Source: Scheffersomyces stipitis CBS 6054
Lineage: Eukaryota; Ascomycota; Pichiomycetes; Serinales; Debaryomycetaceae
Direction of reading: 5' to 3'
DNA: 64,000 bases
NCBI RefSeq assembly: GCF_000209165.1
Contig: NC_009044.1
Span: 434,001 to 498,000, forward strand
This document shows positions 21,461-31,223 of the stretch, in pieces (position 1 is the first letter of the stretch; every line of letters starts with the position of its first letter). The notes under the pieces were generated by a model. It made no database searches. It saw only the letters and a program-made list of their open reading frames with translations, and was not told where the DNA came from. The translations under genes and the position numbers were made by a program.

Positions 21461-22344
21461 TTAAACAACGACACCGGAGTTGGAGGCAATACGTGGCCAC
21501 AAGTCAGCACATTCCTTAGCAACTGGACCAGTGATGGCAGAACCCTTCATTTCACCCTTAGGGTTGACAATGACACCGGCGTTGTCTTCGAAGTACAAGT
21601 AGACACCGTCCTTTCTTCTCCATGGTCTGGATTGTCTGATGACGATAGCTGGCATGACCTTCTTTCTCAATTCAGGCTTACCCTTCTTGACAGTAGCCAT
21701 GACCATGTCACCAGCAGAAGCAGCTGGCAATCTGTTCAATCTAGCACCGACACCCTTGACGGCCAAGACATATAAGTTTCTAGCACCGGAGTTATCAGCA
21801 CAGTTCATGACAGCACCGACTGGCAAAGCCAACTATAAAATATTGTTAGTACATATTCAGATGGGATGAGATGTAGTAGATGAAGGATAAATTTTAGATA
21901 ATCTGGATTTTAGATTTGATGTTGCTGATATGATGGAATTATAATAAAACTTGTCACGATGTCATTCCTTTAGCGTTTTAAGTAAATGAATATATCGGTA
22001 TGAATATTGGTGACGATTTTCCGAATTCTTGAGCATTTACTACTTTCTAATTTTTCACTTCAATCTTTCTAGGGTTTCACTTTTTGGATCATCATATCAC
22101 TGTAGAAGTGAACATTATGATGGCATACAACACGAATATCTAGTCGTCTCATTACACTGTGGACATTGACAGTTTCTCTCTTTTTCTTCGCTGCTTTTCG
22201 GTGATCTGATATTTCTCTGCTCTGAAGCAGACATCTGATATTATTCTGGATTATTATATCTTTCTCTACTACCATCGTGGACTCTTAATAAACGGCACAT
22301 ACAGACATACGGAACTTGTTACCGGAAGCACCAGAACCAGACAT
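21461..22344 (-). CDS. RPL23: Ribosomal protein uL14 (Rpl23), two exons
   Basis: Exon 1 is 22344-22303 (14 codons, [14 protein letters not shown]) and exon 2 is 21832-21461, joined in frame to read [20 protein letters not shown]. The total is 137 residues, exactly the S. cerevisiae Rpl23 length. Splice signals are canonical: GTATGT donor at 22302-22297, TACTAAC branch site at 21851-21845 and a TATAG acceptor at 21837-21833. Exon 2 contains the invariant uL14 stretches [37 protein letters not shown] and [19 protein letters not shown]. uL14 lies at the 60S subunit interface, near the eIF6 site. Codon bias is extreme. The intron position matches S. cerevisiae RPL23A/B. Only exon 2 appears as a plain ORF, so the first exon is easy to miss. 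Confidence 0.97.
21833..22302 (-). other. RPL23 intron
   Basis: 470 nt. Donor GTATGT, branch TACTAAC at 21851-21845, acceptor TATAG. I found no complete C/D or H/ACA snoRNA inside it (a lone box-C-like ATGATGA near 22084-22096 has no matching D box at a suitable distance). Confidence 0.95.
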
Positions 22345-22577
22345 TATGTATAATTATTGATATGTTATAAACAACAAACAAGCAAAAGTATTAAGAAGAA
22401 CTTTTATTAAACCTGCTTGGTTAGTGCAGTGCCAGTAGGAAGAGTAGTGAAAATTTTTCGGAGACATTTGGCACGAGAGCGACATCAGCAACAGGAATGT
22501 CGCACGGCTAGTCTATTAGTGCGGAAGACTTCCATGGTGATTTGGTGGTATGCATATAGTCTGGGAAGAATGAGAAA

Positions 22578-22611
22578 TTAGGGTTGAGCCCTAGTGTGTT
22601 TAATTCACGTG
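22578..22611 (-). promoter_or_regulatory. Tbf1-like TTAGGG inverted repeat and CACGTG in RPL23 promoter
   Basis: TTAGGG (22578-22583), then TTGAG, then CCCTAG (22589-22594): the arms TAGGG/CCCTA form an inverted repeat. CACGTG follows at 22606-22611 in the context TTCACGTGATATAA. The pair lies 234-267 bp upstream of the RPL23 ATG. In Candida albicans, ribosomal protein promoters are known to use Tbf1 together with Cbf1, in contrast to Rap1/Fhl1 in S. cerevisiae. The match is by motif and position. Confidence 0.7.
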
Positions 22612-23181
22612 ATATAACTAAGTGGACCATGCTGGTGGCTGTAGATAAAGAGTCAATAATTCGGTCCTTTCGTATCAACTTCAGTCATTATTTCCAATAG
22701 ACTTGAATGGGTATATACAGCTTGTTTGTGAAAAATGAAGTAACTTGCAAATGTTCCCTGATTCACCAAGTCTCACTTCCTCGGTCTCACTCACCTACTA
22801 ATCGAGCTCCTATTCATTTAGTGGAGTAGCTATTTAGGGAATGTCGAAACGTTACACTTGTTGGGAACTGGGTACACCGGTACATGGATAACGAATACCG
22901 ATATGACAATCACCGATATCAATCTCCCATAACCACAAAGCACTACAGACATTTACGAAACGAAAGATTAGTGAAAATTCCGAGAGTCTACGAGCGGAAA
23001 TCAATATCGAACTGAACAATAAACTCAATGCCCCCAAAAACAGGAATTCTCCGCTGCAATTATTTCAAACTACATGTGTCCACTACAGAAACTGTTCCTG
23101 TGACATGGTGCAATTGGTATCTTTATATAGACCAGACTGTTAGGAGTTCCAGTTCCGCTCGGGGTTACGCTATCCTCTTCC

Positions 23182-23216
23182 GATAAGCTCCTGCACTCCT
23201 TCCTGTAGCTGATAAG
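23182..23216 (+). promoter_or_regulatory. Paired GATAAG boxes upstream of the amidase
   Basis: GATAAG at 23182-23187 and 23211-23216, 265-299 bp before the amidase ATG, plus GATAAC at 23351. GATA factors (Gln3/Gat1) use such sites for nitrogen catabolite control; an amidase is a plausible target. Confidence 0.45.
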
Positions 23217-23480
23217 ATTGATACAGTGGGGCCCCCGGATTAGGCAATGGACCGTTCTAGCTGATCGAGTAGCCATTCGTTTATAAGCACAAGGAAAGGC
23301 CCGAGAAATAGTTTGGCTTTTGGAAAATTACTACTATTAATAGTTATATTGATAACAAGCTGACAGTGTTGTTCTTAAGGACTACAGGCTATTGCTCTTT
23401 GAGAACACGTACAGCTCCTACAGACTAATTGCTATTCATTGCTTCTGCAGATCGCCGATTTTCAATTTTCAGATCCGAAA

Positions 23481-25127
23481 ATGACCATCACCGCTCCAAC
23501 CTACAAGGACATTGCTGCTCGAAAAGTTGCCGAAAGGGATGCCAAGTTCGCTACACATTGGTTAATTCCAGAAGACAAACTTCCCTCTGCTGACGTCAAA
23601 GATGTGCTCCACTGGATTGCCAAGTCTGGCTACTTGACTCCAGCTGAAATTGAGATTACTGAGTCTCCGGTTGCTACTATTCTCGACAATATCAAGTCTC
23701 GCAAATGGACAGCCGTAGATGTCACTTCGGCTGTATGCCATAGAGCATCTATAGCCCACCAATTGACCAACTGCTTGACAGAAATCTTTTTTGATGAAGC
23801 TTTGGAAAGAGCACTGGAGTTGGACAAATTCCAACAGGAAACTGGTCAAGTCGTAGGTCCTTTACATGGATTGCCCATTTCGCTCAAGGACAACTTCAAC
23901 ATCAAGGGACAGGCCACAACCATCGGGATTGTGAATTTCTGCTTCAATCCTGAGAAATTTGACGAGGACGCTGTGTTGGTTAAGATGCTCCGAGCCCAAG
24001 GAGCAATTTTCTATGTCAAGACAAATGTACCTGTAGCCATGATGATGCCTGAGTCCACCAACCATATTTGGGGTAACACAACCAACCCTATGAATAGGTC
24101 GTTGAGTTCTGGAGGCTCTTCTGGAGGCGAGGCTGCCTTAATCAAACTCCGAGGCTCTCCAATTGGCATAGGCTCTGACATTGGAGGCTCGATTCGTATT
24201 CCAGCTTCATTCCAGAACTTGTATGCTATCAAGCCGACGTTTGGAAGATTCCCTACTTACGGTGCAAGATCAGGATTGCCGGGCCTAGAATCTGTCAACA
24301 GTGTCAACGGACCCTTGGGTACTTCATTAGACGACTTGGAGTTCTATTGTAAAGCTGTCGTTGATAGTGAACCTTGGAATCACGACGCAAAGTGTGTGGA
24401 AATTCCATGGAGGGATATAGAATTGCCAGAGAAGTTGAACATAGCCATCTGCATTGATGACAAGTTCATCCGTCCTACTCCACCAATTCGCAGAGCTGTC
24501 AGGATCGTAGAAGAGTCGTTGAAAGCTGCTGGACATGATGTCATCGAATGGGTTCCTGAAGATCATTTGCGTCTCTCAGAAATCATTCTGGCATTCTTTC
24601 TTAGTGATGGAGGTATTCATGTCAAAGCTGAAACAGAAGCTACAGGTGAAACCATTTTTCCTTACATGAAACCCTACGAGAGCGCTGTAGACATCTCAGT
24701 GTCTCAATTGTGGAAGCTACATGCAGAAAGAACTAAGCTCATTAAGAAGTATCTCGACAGATGGATGGCTACGGCAGAAGTTACCAAGAACGGCAAACCC
24801 ATCGACGCCATCATCATGCCAGTGACGCCTTTTGCGGGCAACCCTAATGGAAAATTCCACAACTACGTAGGATACACTTCTCCCTTCAACGTTTTAGACT
24901 ACACTGTAGGAGTTTTCCCCGTGACTCGTGCTGATCAGGAATTGGATCCAAGAGACGAGGAAAGCGCCAACTACAATTCAGAAGACAATGCTGTTTGGAG
25001 TGACTTCGATCCTAGTGCCAACCATGGGGGAGCCGCTGCGTTGCAGCTTATTGGCAGGAAGTTCCAGGAGGAAAAGGTCATTGCTATGATGAAGGTCATT
25101 TCCGAGCTTATCAACTATTCTGATTGA
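23481..25127 (+). CDS. Amidase-signature hydrolase (acetamidase / Amd2 type)
   Basis: 548 codons from the ATG at 23481; the upstream in-frame start is only a TTG. The Ser-cisSer-Lys triad is visible: Lys136 in GLPISLKDNF, the Gly/Ser-rich signature SSGGSSGG (209-216, cis-Ser at about S213) and the nucleophile S237 in GSDIGGSIR. The N-terminal YKDIAARKVAERDAKF and the C-terminal NHGGAAALQLIGRKFQEEKV are typical of fungal acetamidase-like enzymes (S. cerevisiae Amd2, Aspergillus amdS). No signal peptide or membrane segment; likely cytosolic. It would hydrolyse a short amide to the acid and ammonia, serving as a nitrogen-scavenging enzyme. The exact substrate cannot be read from the sequence. 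GATA boxes upstream fit nitrogen control. Confidence 0.92.
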   Translation: MTITAPTYKDIAARKVAERDAKFATHWLIPEDKLPSADVKDVLHWIAKSGYLTPAEIEITESPVATILDNIKSRKWTAVDVTSAVCHRASIAHQLTNCLTEIFFDEALERALELDKFQQETGQVVGPLHGLPISLKDNFNIKGQATTIGIVNFCFNPEKFDEDAVLVKMLRAQGAIFYVKTNVPVAMMMPESTNHIWGNTTNPMNRSLSSGGSSGGEAALIKLRGSPIGIGSDIGGSIRIPASFQNLYAIKPTFGRFPTYGARSGLPGLESVNSVNGPLGTSLDDLEFYCKAVVDSEPWNHDAKCVEIPWRDIELPEKLNIAICIDDKFIRPTPPIRRAVRIVEESLKAAGHDVIEWVPEDHLRLSEIILAFFLSDGGIHVKAETEATGETIFPYMKPYESAVDISVSQLWKLHAERTKLIKKYLDRWMATAEVTKNGKPIDAIIMPVTPFAGNPNGKFHNYVGYTSPFNVLDYTVGVFPVTRADQELDPRDEESANYNSEDNAVWSDFDPSANHGGAAALQLIGRKFQEEKVIAMMKVISELINYSD

Positions 25128-25902
25128 AAAGGGGTAGAGCATATATACTAGTATAGAACACGAGCGGAATAATATACGTTGAAATAGAGCATGTCAGCAA
25201 CATGGTAAGTTCTAAGCGGAAACCATGGGAAACTATAGGAGATGTGACGGAGTTTTGTGCCGTTTTGAGAGCTTCTCCAGATCTATAAACGAGATGTCCA
25301 TGAATCTTGCCGAAATTAAATAGCACTACTTGAATAGGAACCCTCCGCTAGTTAATTGCAGAGTGTTCTTTGTAATTTGCTAGGGAGCTCTTGCTGGTAT
25401 GGGGTAATTGAAGAATTTCACCGAGAATTGCCCAATGAAAAGAATAGGGATAGACTACGCCAACAAGCAACATTGCCGAAATATGGGGTAAATGGAGAAT
25501 AGTAACATCCAAGTTTATGATCTAAGTGTAATTTGTAATATTAGTAAGGTTAGTCATCATTACCTTTTGATCAAGTAACGATACTCAACGAAGAGTACAG
25601 AGAGACTGTGCAACACAGTGTCAATTTTTAGAGTAGACATAAAATACGACAACGAAACCAAAATTCAACTTCTATGGTAGCACCTAAAACATCTAAGCCA
25701 TGGATAATGCTCCACCTTTCTTTCAGATATAGGAAAAGATTATAAGCTCTATGGGTCTGACTGCAGTTTAGGACAAGCTGGGAAGAAGTCAAAGTCAACA
25801 GCGAAAAGGCAATTCCTTGGCTTATCAGAAATTAGTACTTTTAACGATATCAGTTAGCCAATTTCAGACATTTGTAGAAATTCATTATTTTATATACTCT
25901 AC

Positions 25903-25945
25903 GTTTAAATGTAGATTCTCCGTACCGTAGTAACTACATTTAAAC
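25903..25945. repeat. Perfect 12-bp inverted repeat with 19-bp spacer
   Basis: GTTTAAATGTAG (25903-25914) and CTACATTTAAAC (25934-25945) are exact reverse complements. The spacer includes CCGTACCG. It could be a protein-binding palindrome or a hairpin in RNA; the role is unknown. Confidence 0.8.
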
Positions 25946-26727
25946 TACCACTATCATTCAATAGTGATAGCCTTGCAAAAGTCGAGGATCTGGACTAGAC
26001 CCCCAAATATGGGTACTACGATAACGGTCGATTCCGACTACTGGTTTAGTTGCACGGAAAGAGATTCCTTTTCTGTTCCTTATCTTAAAAGCGAGCATGC
26101 GGATACGATCCACCACCCCGGAAGACGTGCTCCTCAAATTCAGCTCTTGTTCTCGCTCTTTTTGTGGTGACAGTGTGGATTCTGTTCCTGTGACCTGGGG
26201 AGAATTGCTCTGTATTTATACTTCTCTGGCTTGGTTGGGTGCGAAAGGTTGCGAGCCCTGGATGCAGGCGATAAGTGATCCAAAACGCCATGAAACGGCT
26301 AATAAACGGCAGCCGGAGCCAAGTGAGGAGAACGAAGAGGAGATGAAGTGTTCTGTGACTGCTGGAATTGATAAACTTATGGGACTTAACGAAATTAAGC
26401 AGCGAGGACAAATTGGTGTTAGTAGATTCTCCTCTGTGGTCTGAGACAAATTGAGCTATATGGGATTATGGTAAATTGCAATTAAGCACTCTGAAGTTGC
26501 TATCTGGTACAAACGAATGTGGTACTGGTAGCATGTGTTACCGTATCTGTAATGTGATGATTCGATAGTGGCTTTAGGTGCTATCTGGTGCCATAATGGT
26601 GCTGCGATCGGAAATCTCGAATTGCAAATGCAAAATTGCGCTCAAAGCGGAAATGTTTATCGTAGCACCGAGAAAAAATATGTAGCGGGATTCGAGGTAC
26701 GAAAGTTTTTCATCTTCTGGTTCTTCT

Positions 26728-26774
26728 GATAAGATCCCCGATAATCTGAATTACAGCTCCTTACAATAGATAAG
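26728..26774 (+). promoter_or_regulatory. GATAAG pair upstream of the FEN2-like gene
   Basis: GATAAG at 26728-26733 and 26769-26774, with GATAAT at 26740 between them, 320-366 bp before the ATG at 27094. Suggests possible GATA-factor input; inference only. Confidence 0.35.
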
Positions 26775-27093
26775 TGGGAATATGCTTTAGCACTGTGTGT
26801 AATATTGCTGATTTACGGGAAGCAGATTGGACTTTTGTCATAGTTGTTTCATTCATCTGATATAAATAGTGAACAATTGCGATATCATAGTTGCGAAAGT
26901 CTATAAAATCAGATTCAACAATCTACCTGTGACAATTCTACTAATTCCATAACGTACTCTGCTAGAATTTTCCGACTACTGTTGAATTAGAACTGCTGCT
27001 GAAGATTTCATATTTAAGAAATTAGGACTACCAAAGACTCCCAAAATTGCAATTGAATTATATTCTACTAGAAACAGCTTATATTCTACGTTC

Positions 27094-28542
27094 ATGGCAG
27101 GTACTCTCACCAAACTAAAGACCGTGGTCTGGGGAAAGATTCCCACCGATCCGGTCGAACGTCGTCTCTTGTTCAAGATGGACTGGTTCATCTTATCGTA
27201 CTGTTGCTTAATGTACTGGGTCAATTACTTGGACCGAGCCAATCTTGCCAATGCCTATGTATCGGGGATGCAAGTAGACTTGAACATGAAGGGTAACGAG
27301 TTCAACTTGATCAATACTTGTTTTAATGTGGGGTACATTGTGGCGTTGGTTCCACACAATTTGGTGTTGTTGAGAGTAAGACCTAGATACTGGTTGTCAT
27401 TCTGTATGCTTGTCTGGGGAGTTCTCACCTTGTCATTGTACAAGGCTACTTCCTTCAAGCAAATGTGTGCCATCAGATTTTTCGTAGCTGTGTTTGAATC
27501 TGCTACTTTCACCGGGGTTCATTTGATACTAGGTAGTTACTACGATGAAGAGCTCTTACCCTTCCGTACGGCTGTGTTCACCAGTTCTGGTTTGGTAGGT
27601 TCGATTTTCTCGTCGGTCATGCAAGCTGCCATCTACGAGAACATGGACGACTACAGAGGAATCCGTGGCTGGAGATGGTTGTTTATCATTGACTTTATCG
27701 TCACCGTTCCAGTTGTTATCTACGGTTTTTTCTTCTTCCCAGATGCACCAGAAATTTCCAAGCCATTCTACTTCACCGAAGAAGAACATCAGCTTGCGTT
27801 GAAAAAGTCTCAAGATCGCAAACATGTAGACTCCTTCAGCTGGTCTGTATTCAAGAGAATCTTTGGCAGGTGGCATTGGTACTTGTTCTCGTTCCTCTGG
27901 GTTCTAGGAGGAGAAAATGAGTCGTTTGCTTCCAACTCGTTGTTTGCACTCTGGTTGAAATACTTCGAGTATACCGTTCCTCAGCGTAATCACTACCCAA
28001 TGGGTGTTTTTGCGGTGGGCATTACTGCTACACTTTTATCTGCGTTGTACTTGAATGCTACTGGAGGTAAAAACCATTGGCACATTGGTATAATAATCAT
28101 GTGTGCGATGATTCTTTCCGCTATTCTAATGGCAGCCCGTCCATTGTCGACTGGTGTAGTGTTCTTTGCGCAGTATCTAGGAGGTATTCCCTACGCTGGT
28201 CAGACTGCGTTCTTCGCCTGGGCCAATGTCGTCTGTCAGGACGACCTCCAGGAAAGAGCGGTAGTGTTGGCCTCTATGAACATGTTCAGTAATGCCGTTA
28301 ATGCCTGGTGGTCGCTCTTATTCTACGTAGCTTCAGATGTCCCCAAATTCAGAAAGGGATGTTGGGCAATGCTTGCTACAGCAATTGCCAGTGGTATTTT
28401 GGTCTGTGGTATGCGGTACTTGCAGGTTCAAGAAGAGAAGAATCAAGCCTTATACTCTGGGGACGAAGAGTCTGCAGAGCAGACTGAGAAAGCCGAGCCA
28501 GTGGTGGTAAAGGTAGACTCACATCCGTCTGCCAGCGACTAG
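27094..28542 (+). CDS. FEN2: Pantothenate:H+ symporter-like MFS transporter (Fen2 type)
   Basis: 482 codons, about twelve hydrophobic helices. Motifs shared with S. cerevisiae Fen2: YWVNYLDRANLANAYVSGM, NLINTCFNVGYIV, ICAIRFF-like CAIRFFVAVFES, LIFIIDF-like WRWLFIIDFIVTVPV, RWHWYLFSFLWVLGGENE, FASNSLFALWLKYFEYTVPQ and QYLGGIPYAGQTAFFAWAN. The cytosolic tail is acidic (GDEESAEQTEKAE). Fen2 takes up pantothenate at the plasma membrane. It belongs to the allantoate-permease/ACS family, which also holds Liz1, Vht1, Tna1 and Dal5. Similarity to Fen2 along the whole length, including AQYLGG and LQERAVVLASMNMFS, makes this the best call. CTG-clade yeasts often have several paralogues, so the substrate may differ. 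Confidence 0.85.
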   Translation: MAGTLTKLKTVVWGKIPTDPVERRLLFKMDWFILSYCCLMYWVNYLDRANLANAYVSGMQVDLNMKGNEFNLINTCFNVGYIVALVPHNLVLLRVRPRYWLSFCMLVWGVLTLSLYKATSFKQMCAIRFFVAVFESATFTGVHLILGSYYDEELLPFRTAVFTSSGLVGSIFSSVMQAAIYENMDDYRGIRGWRWLFIIDFIVTVPVVIYGFFFFPDAPEISKPFYFTEEEHQLALKKSQDRKHVDSFSWSVFKRIFGRWHWYLFSFLWVLGGENESFASNSLFALWLKYFEYTVPQRNHYPMGVFAVGITATLLSALYLNATGGKNHWHIGIIIMCAMILSAILMAARPLSTGVVFFAQYLGGIPYAGQTAFFAWANVVCQDDLQERAVVLASMNMFSNAVNAWWSLLFYVASDVPKFRKGCWAMLATAIASGILVCGMRYLQVQEEKNQALYSGDEESAEQTEKAEPVVVKVDSHPSASD

Positions 28543-29951
28543 AGTGGCCCGATAGTTTTCAATATTAGCATGCTGCTATATGGTGGAGACATTGCAGTGT
28601 AGAGATATCCGACGATCCAGTCACCAATAGGCTATGATTATATACTGTATACACATTAGATTTAGGCTAACAAGCTGAGGCGAATATACTAAGCTTCTTT
28701 ACAAAACGAGCCACATTGGCATATAAAACGTAAACAGAAGACATAAACGTAAACACAGAAGCTACTAATGAACATCTAAACAAAAAAATACAGCCAAAGC
28801 ACCCCTGGTGGATCCGGGGAATGAAACTGTTCGTACGCGTCGCTGAGTTTCGTGTATGCAAAACAAACTTCACTCACGCCAAAAGTGAGAGCCCATAATA
28901 ACCGATAAGAAACAAGCCAAACAGCAGTATGTAGTATTCAAATAAAGAAAACATACGAACACACATGCACACGTAGCAACTACGCGCAAATATGAATCGA
29001 TGGTAGCATCGGCTGTAGCGAGAAGCAGATTAGGCTTCTCGTGGCACAACAATCAGCGTGTCGCAGGAGCGACAGGAACATGCAAGTTTCAGGCCCAATG
29101 AGAGGTCGCCAGGGCTAAGCATAGATTCAGCCTGAAGCCACAACCTAGGAGCTGCGCGTACCGTGTTGTAGACTGAAACTATCTGGAGATGTAGCGAGAC
29201 ACCATACAGTTTTAGGGAGCTAAAATAGAATAAAGGGTCGGTGGGAAGTTCGTGGGAAGTTCGTGGGAAGCATTTAGTGTTTAGCACTCAATTGAAGACT
29301 ATAGAAAGCTGAAAAGGTTAAGTTTGCACAGCCATACTGTCAGGACATATGGCATGGCGGACATTCTGTTATAGTTTATACTATATAGGGTAATTTCCAC
29401 CACTCCAGCACAACATAGCATGTTTTAAAGCAGTATTGTCCCACGTCTTCTCCCGCTTCTCAGAAGAATTCCAGTGTGTCAAACCATTATTTTGGTGGAT
29501 GTGTGAATTAGAGTGTATTTTCTATGCAAAGGGGTGGTTTTGCAATTATTTTGCCGATATTTTGTTTGGGCCAGTGTTATTCCAGAATGTCGATTGTGTA
29601 ACCAGAGAGACGTTGTTTATTTACTTCAGCCTGGGAAAATGTATGCACACGAGCCGCAGCGCGGTAGCTTCAGCACCAGAGATTATAGTAGCGGATCATG
29701 GTACCACAGAACCAGCTCATTAACATACTACAGTGGTACATTTTCCTGTAGAGTACCACTACTGTGATGTCGCTACTGTTAGAACCACTTCAGTAGAAAC
29801 TTTACCAAAGCATAGATACAGTTGTACACCATTGTAGAATTGTTATCGCTTTAGCTTGTACGAACTCTTGCTGTAGTATCATTACCGTGCTACTCTCTCT
29901 ACAGACTACATCTCTCTATTCCTTAACTGCTTCCAGCAGTGTATATATTAA
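28543..29951. other. Convergent intergenic region, FEN2-like / WSC gene
   Basis: 1.4 kb with no supported gene. It holds the tandem repeat at 29241-29270 and an imperfect duplication of ATAAACGTAAAC-type sequence near 28722-28760. Short ORFs (for example 29436-29723) look random. Confidence 0.6.
29241..29270 (+). repeat. Short tandem repeat, 11-bp unit
   Basis: GTGGGAAGTTC occurs twice exactly, then a partial third copy GTGGGAAG. Confidence 0.9.
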
Positions 29952-31223
29952 TTAGTTATTAACAACCTTCAAAGATCCTGGTTGACGGGCTATGATGTCT
30001 GGAAGCGATCCCACACTCAATCTCCGTCTTCCGAGCTCTGGTGGAGAGTCTGCCGGTGGATCCAAGAATGTGAAGTCGTTAGTGTTGTTATTGTTACTAT
30101 CGCTATTGAACGAATGCTCTCCTCCACTATGTCCTTCGTTCAGATTATGGTATCCATGGCCGAATCCAGCAGCAGCTTGCGATGCTTCGCGGCTGTGCCC
30201 CATGCTCGTTGAATTTGGACTACCGTTGGCATGACCGTTCTGGTCCACGTCGAAGTTGTAGCCTCCAGCTATCAAGAACGGATTGGCTGTTAACTGGGGA
30301 GGTGGCAGAGGTGCTGGGAATCCTGTTTTTTCAGGTCCAGAAAGCGTAAACTCGTCATCGTAGTCTTCATCGTCGCTCCTCTTACGTCTCCACCACATAA
30401 AGGCGAAGATAAGCCCCGCAATGAGCCCAATGCCAGCAATGGATCCTACAACTGCTCCAGCTATACCTCCGGCTGACAACGACTTGTTGGAAGATGACGT
30501 TTTATCTTCAGTCTCGTCTACATCAGATGTGTTGGTAGGGCCACTGGCTGTAGATGAAGGGGTGTTGACGATGGTTTTGTAAATGATAGAGGGACTGGTG
30601 CCTGCTGGGTTTGTAGTGAGTGTCAGCACAATAGTGGTGACAGCATTGTGTTTGGGCGAAGACGATTCTGAAGTTGAACTTGAAGTTTCTGGTGAATCTG
30701 TGGACGTTTCTTGTGCAGAGGAAGAGGTTTCTTCCTCTTGCGAAGAAGATGAAGATGGCTCTACTGTAGAAGATGATACTTTGGTAGAAGTTGAGGTAGA
30801 AACCGAAGTAGATTTGGATGTTGAAGACGTCACAGACGTCGTCGTCGTCGTCTTGGTGTTGGTTGACGTTGTAGCATCTTCGACATCGGCATTTACGTAG
30901 ACCAAGAAATAGTTATCTCCCCCACATTCTTCTTCAGGGTAGCCAGGACAAGGAACATTACAATTGGAAGAAGAAACCTGATTTGAGGAGTCCGGAGCTG
31001 TGTCTCCGCAGTAGCAATATTTACCGCTCAAGAGAGCAACAACTCTTTTGCCTTCACATTGTAGCTCACAGTGGCCCGACGACTGGTAGATGTTTTGGTC
31101 CAGAAGAGAGAAGCCTAGCGACGACTTCTGGGCGTAGCAACCGTCGCTGGACCATGAGTCGGCATTGGCAGGTTTGGCGGCTAGGGCCATGGCTAGCACT
31201 AGTGGTATTAGTGTTTTGAACAT
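29952..31223 (-). CDS. WSC-family cell wall integrity sensor
   Basis: 423 codons. Signal peptide about 1-21 (MFKTLIPLVLAMALAAKPANA). The WSC domain at about 24-111 has eight cysteines (29, 52, 56, 70, 72, 88, 92, 100) and ends CGGDNYFLVYVN. A Ser/Thr-rich mucin-like rod (116-250) should be O-mannosylated. One transmembrane helix lies at about 252-277, followed by the basic stop-transfer WWRRKRSDDEDYDDEF. The cytosolic tail carries an NPF tripeptide (314-316), known in Wsc1 as an endocytosis signal, and a conserved-looking basic/Ser end (RRRLSVGSLPD). Wsc sensors activate Rom2-Rho1-Pkc1 under wall stress. Whether it is the WSC1 or WSC2/3 orthologue is unclear. Confidence 0.92.
   Translation of the reverse strand: MFKTLIPLVLAMALAAKPANADSWSSDGCYAQKSSLGFSLLDQNIYQSSGHCELQCEGKRVVALLSGKYCYCGDTAPDSSNQVSSSNCNVPCPGYPEEECGGDNYFLVYVNADVEDATTSTNTKTTTTTSVTSSTSKSTSVSTSTSTKVSSSTVEPSSSSSQEEETSSSAQETSTDSPETSSSTSESSSPKHNAVTTIVLTLTTNPAGTSPSIIYKTIVNTPSSTASGPTNTSDVDETEDKTSSSNKSLSAGGIAGAVVGSIAGIGLIAGLIFAFMWWRRKRSDDEDYDDEFTLSGPEKTGFPAPLPPPQLTANPFLIAGGYNFDVDQNGHANGSPNSTSMGHSREASQAAAGFGHGYHNLNEGHSGGEHSFNSDSNNNNTNDFTFLDPPADSPPELGRRRLSVGSLPDIIARQPGSLKVVNN

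Larger units (their letters stand above)
22345..23480. other. Divergent intergenic region RPL23 / amidase
   Basis: 1.1 kb. The left part holds the Tbf1/Cbf1-type pair at 22578-22611; the right part holds two GATAAG boxes at 23182-23216. A few short ORFs have no support. Confidence 0.65.
25128..27093. other. Intergenic, amidase / FEN2-like gene
   Basis: Nearly 2 kb. It contains the 12-bp inverted repeat at 25903-25945 and GATAAG elements (26728-26733, 26769-26774). ORFs near 26085-26444 lie on both strands but lack homology or a coding look. A TATA-like TATAAATAG lies near 26861. Confidence 0.6.

Noticed and set aside
22084..22096. Possible C/D snoRNA in the RPL23 intron (ATGATGA on the minus strand)
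   Set aside because: The only CTGA candidate is about 230 nt away and no terminal stem is seen.
26023..26042. tRNA B-box-like GGTCGATTCC
   Set aside because: Lacks the proper T-loop length, A box and acceptor stem.
26085..26444. Overlapping ORFs on both strands (108 and 115 codons)
   Set aside because: Neither has a recognisable feature and they overlap almost completely; likely chance.
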